Source: Candidatus Pedobacter colombiensis (GTDB taxonomy: Bacteria; Bacteroidota; Bacteroidia; Sphingobacteriales; Sphingobacteriaceae). From it: 64,000 nucleotides of DNA. The stretch covers positions 1,302,001 to 1,366,000 of the forward strand of contig CP119313.1 in the NCBI GenBank assembly GCA_029202485.1. The letters run 5' to 3'. Numbering within the stretch: position 1 is the stretch's first letter; every line of letters starts with the position of its first letter. Positions 61,773-64,000 of this stretch are shown here, in pieces. The notes beneath the pieces were generated by a model. That model saw nothing but the letters and a program-made list of their open reading frames with translations, did no database searches and was not told where the DNA came from. A program made the translations under genes and the position numbers.

Positions 61773-63134
61773 ATGTGGTACAATAATATTTTAGAAACCA
61801 TTGGCAATACGCCACTGGTAAGATTGAATAACGTTACTAAGGAGATCTCTGCTACGGTACTGGCTAAAATCGAAACAACCAATCCCGGTAATTCCATTAA
61901 GGACCGGATGGCGCTGAAGATGATAGAGGAGGCTGAAAAGAGTGGAAAGCTTAAACCAGGCGGCACAATTATAGAAGGAACATCTGGAAATACAGGGATG
62001 GGATTAGCTATGGTTGCCATTATTAAGGGGTACAAATGTATATTTACAACTACGGATAAGCAATCAAAGGAAAAAGCGGATGCATTGCGTGCTTTTGGTG
62101 CCGAGGTAATCGTATGTCCTACTAACGTAGATCCGGACGATCCACGTTCTTATTACTCCGTATCATCGCGTTTGGAGCGGGAAGTTCCAAATTCATGGAA
62201 GCCTAATCAGTATGATAATTTAGACAATTCACTGGCACATTATGAGCAGACCGGACCGGAAATTTGGAAGCAAACTGAAGGAAAGATTACACATCTTGTG
62301 GTTGGTGTGGGTACTGGAGGTACGATTTCGGGAACCGGAAAATATTTAAAGGAACAGAATCCGAACATCAAAGTTTGGGGTATCGATACTTATGGATCAG
62401 TTTTTAAGAAGTATAAAGAGACTGGTATTTTAGATAAAAACGAGATCTATCCTTATATAACTGAGGGTATTGGCGAAGATTTTTTGCCAAAGAATGTAGA
62501 TTTTGACGTGATTGATCTTTTTGAGAAGGTTACGGATAAGGATGCAGCTTTGATGACTCGTGAGATTGCCCGTAAGGAGGGGATATTTGTAGGTAACTCT
62601 GCTGGTTCTGCTATTGCTGGGTTGTTGCAGTTAAAAGATAAGTTAAAACCTGAAGATGTAGTTGTTGTGATTTTTCATGATCATGGAAGCCGCTATATGG
62701 GTAAAATGTACAACGAGGACTGGTTAAGAGAACGTGGTTTCCTTAAGGATGATAAGCTTACGGCCCGCTCTATCATTGCTAAGAAGGAAAATACAGATAT
62801 TGTTACAATTGATTGTGAGAAAACGATTCACGACGCATTTAACAATATGAGTACTTTGAAGATCTCACAGATACCCGTTACCCAAAAGGGTATGATCATA
62901 GGCAAATTGGCTGAAAGTGACATATTGAAAGCTTTATTGGAGAATCCTTCCCTGAAGTCTGCTCAAGTTCAGCAAATTATGTCGACCGGATTTCCATTTG
63001 TAGATCTGAATACTTCAATTGATCGGATTTCTTCTTTGATTAATAAGGAAAATAGCGCGGTTTTGGTTGAAGATGAGCATGGAAAAATTGAAATCATCAC
63101 ACAGTATGATATTATTAATGCAATTTCAGGTTAA
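61773..63134 (+). CDS. Pyridoxal-phosphate cystathionine beta-synthase/cysteine synthase with CBS domains
   Basis: The 453-aa product starts at ATG 61773 (MWYNNILETIGNTPLVRLN); the frame opens 15 codons earlier, but that part is not family-like. The PLP Lys is K43 in NPGNSIKDRMA, and the substrate loop is EGTSGNTGMGLAM. The phosphate-binding loop is VGTGGTISGTGKYL. Two CBS motifs occupy about 335-453 (ISQIPVTQKGMIIGKLAESDIL; SAVLVEDEHGKIEIITQYDI). It condenses serine or O-acetylserine with homocysteine or sulfide; the CBS pair suggests the former and possible nucleotide or SAM regulation. Confidence 0.9.
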   Translation: MWYNNILETIGNTPLVRLNNVTKEISATVLAKIETTNPGNSIKDRMALKMIEEAEKSGKLKPGGTIIEGTSGNTGMGLAMVAIIKGYKCIFTTTDKQSKEKADALRAFGAEVIVCPTNVDPDDPRSYYSVSSRLEREVPNSWKPNQYDNLDNSLAHYEQTGPEIWKQTEGKITHLVVGVGTGGTISGTGKYLKEQNPNIKVWGIDTYGSVFKKYKETGILDKNEIYPYITEGIGEDFLPKNVDFDVIDLFEKVTDKDAALMTREIARKEGIFVGNSAGSAIAGLLQLKDKLKPEDVVVVIFHDHGSRYMGKMYNEDWLRERGFLKDDKLTARSIIAKKENTDIVTIDCEKTIHDAFNNMSTLKISQIPVTQKGMIIGKLAESDILKALLENPSLKSAQVQQIMSTGFPFVDLNTSIDRISSLINKENSAVLVEDEHGKIEIITQYDIINAISG

Positions 63135-63164
63135 TTAAAGTATATTGTAATTATAGTGCATAAT

Positions 63165-63186
63165 AAAAGCCCCAATTGGGGCTTTT
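63165..63186. terminator. Bidirectional terminator
   Basis: AAAAGCCCC (63165-63173) pairs perfectly with GGGGCTTTT (63178-63186) around AATT, between convergent genes. Confidence 0.9.
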
Positions 63187-63215
63187 CTATTTTATATATC
63201 ATTTTGTTAAATGAT

Positions 63216-64000
63216 TTAATGTGTTGGTGCTGATGCTTCTACACGTTTAATATCTGCACCAATTGCACGTAAACGGGTGTCAATATCCTGATAACCACGC
63301 TCAATCTGTTCGATATTGAAAATAGTTGATTTTCCTTCAGCAGATAATGCGGCAATGAGTAATGAAACTCCTGCACGGATATCTGGAGAGGTCATACTGA
63401 TACCTCTTAGCTTGTATTTTTTATCAATACCATTTACAGAAGCACGGTGTGGATCGCAAAGGATAATTTGTGCACCCATATCGATCAGTTTATCCACAAA
63501 GAATAACCTGCTTTCAAACATTTTCTGGTGTATCAATACATTTCCTCTGGCTTGGGTAGCTACCACAAGGACAATACTAAGCAAGTCGGGGGTAAATCCA
63601 GGCCAAGGGGAATCAGCAATGGTTAGCATTGAACCATCTATAAATGACTCAATTACATAATGCTTTTGAGAAGGAATGTAAATATCATCACCTCTTAATT
63701 CAAACTTGATCCCTAGTTTTTTAAATACATCAGGAATTACACCAAGTTCTGCATAACAAACATTTTTGATGGTGATTTCTGACTCTGTCATAGCTGCTAA
63801 GCCGATAAATGAGCCAATTTCGATCATATCCGGAAGCATCCTGTGTTCTGTTCCACCTAGTTTTTTAACCCCTTCAATGGTCAGCAAGTTAGAGCCAACA
63901 CCAGTGATTTTAGCGCCCATACGGTTCAACATTTTACATAACTGTTGCAGGTATGGTTCGCAGGCGGCATTATATATAGTTGTCGTTCCTTTGGCTAGTA
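63216..64000 (-). CDS. murA: UDP-N-acetylglucosamine 1-carboxyvinyltransferase, C-terminal part
   Basis: The frame is open to the right edge and about 261 codons are present, roughly the C-terminal 60 percent. At the edge it reads LAKGTTTIYNAACEPYLQQLCKML, followed by GAKITGVGSNLLTIEGVKKL, GSFIGLAAMTESEITIKNV and WPGFTPDLLSIVLVVATQARG, which holds the catalytic-domain Asp, then RGISMTSPDIRAGVSLLIAALSAEGKSTI. The active-site Cys loop lies outside the window. MurA makes enolpyruvyl-UDP-GlcNAc, the first committed step of peptidoglycan synthesis. An ATG at plus 63932 is internal, not the true start. Confidence 0.94.
   Translation of the reverse strand, partial: LAKGTTTIYNAACEPYLQQLCKMLNRMGAKITGVGSNLLTIEGVKKLGGTEHRMLPDMIEIGSFIGLAAMTESEITIKNVCYAELGVIPDVFKKLGIKFELRGDDIYIPSQKHYVIESFIDGSMLTIADSPWPGFTPDLLSIVLVVATQARGNVLIHQKMFESRLFFVDKLIDMGAQIILCDPHRASVNGIDKKYKLRGISMTSPDIRAGVSLLIAALSAEGKSTIFNIEQIERGYQDIDTRLRAIGADIKRVEASAPTH

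Noticed and set aside
1..64000. CRISPR arrays, rRNA, tRNA genes, transposases or prophage genes
   Set aside because: I looked for spaced direct repeats, tRNA-like cloverleaf ends and transposase motifs and found none. The only tandem repeat (46031-46074) has no spacers.

Overview
The window reads as chromosome of a Bacteroidota bacterium, most likely family Sphingobacteriaceae and close to Pedobacter. The evidence is an AT-rich sequence, two ECF sigma/FecR/SusC/SusD loci, a fused SecDF, a long NusB, the DUF3276, DUF5522 and LptG-type Bacteroidota genes, and several matches to the Bacteroidota -7 promoter box TAnnTTTG. The genus is inferred; no rRNA or tRNA gene was seen.

Left third (1-22.2 kb), envelope and accessory. 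The window opens in the 3' end of cydB. Next is a Gly/Met-rich exported protein paired with an outer-membrane receptor-like barrel (469-4235). Two cell-surface-signalling nutrient loci follow in tandem. Locus A (4429-13598) is sigma, FecR, STN-SusC, SusD, a lipoprotein that looks like a zinc metallopeptidase without its HExxH, and a TlpA/DUF4369 thioredoxin. The thioredoxin gene has an in-frame TGA where a Trp codon is expected. Locus B (13703-22139) is sigma, FecR, STN-SusC, SusD and a second exported thioredoxin. The two fecR genes share a 171-bp tract with 2 differences inside otherwise diverged genes, which suggests gene conversion. Both loci end in a thioredoxin-fold protein, so the imported cargo may need periplasmic redox handling (inference).

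Middle (22.2-45 kb), mostly housekeeping: DUF3276 protein, ABC exporter, leucine dehydrogenase, then nusB, a DUF1573 lipoprotein, yajC, ybbR, coaE, an MBL nuclease and a 52-aa DUF5522 gene. These are followed by a MarR regulator facing a ZIP transporter/PAP2/methyltransferase operon, then glmM with a cysteine desulfurase, accD, class II aldolase, a GNAT protein, HMG-CoA lyase with NDH-2, secDF, and folA-thyA.

A small accessory segment (45.1-47.7 kb) lies between thyA and ispE. It has an unrecognised 269-aa gene, a GC-rich palindrome with 11-bp tandem repeats, and a tandem pair of Uma2-type putative nucleases.

Right end (47.7-64 kb): ispE, an OsmC-like protein, a MetZ-like sulfhydrylase, a LapA-like protein, a large HELRH-propeller-barrel protein, an EamA transporter/LptG/tgt operon, a GT2 with rsmG, a BlaI/M56 sensor pair with a probable operator, dprA, cystathionine beta-synthase/cysteine synthase, and the 3' part of murA. 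Bidirectional terminators separate most convergent gene pairs.
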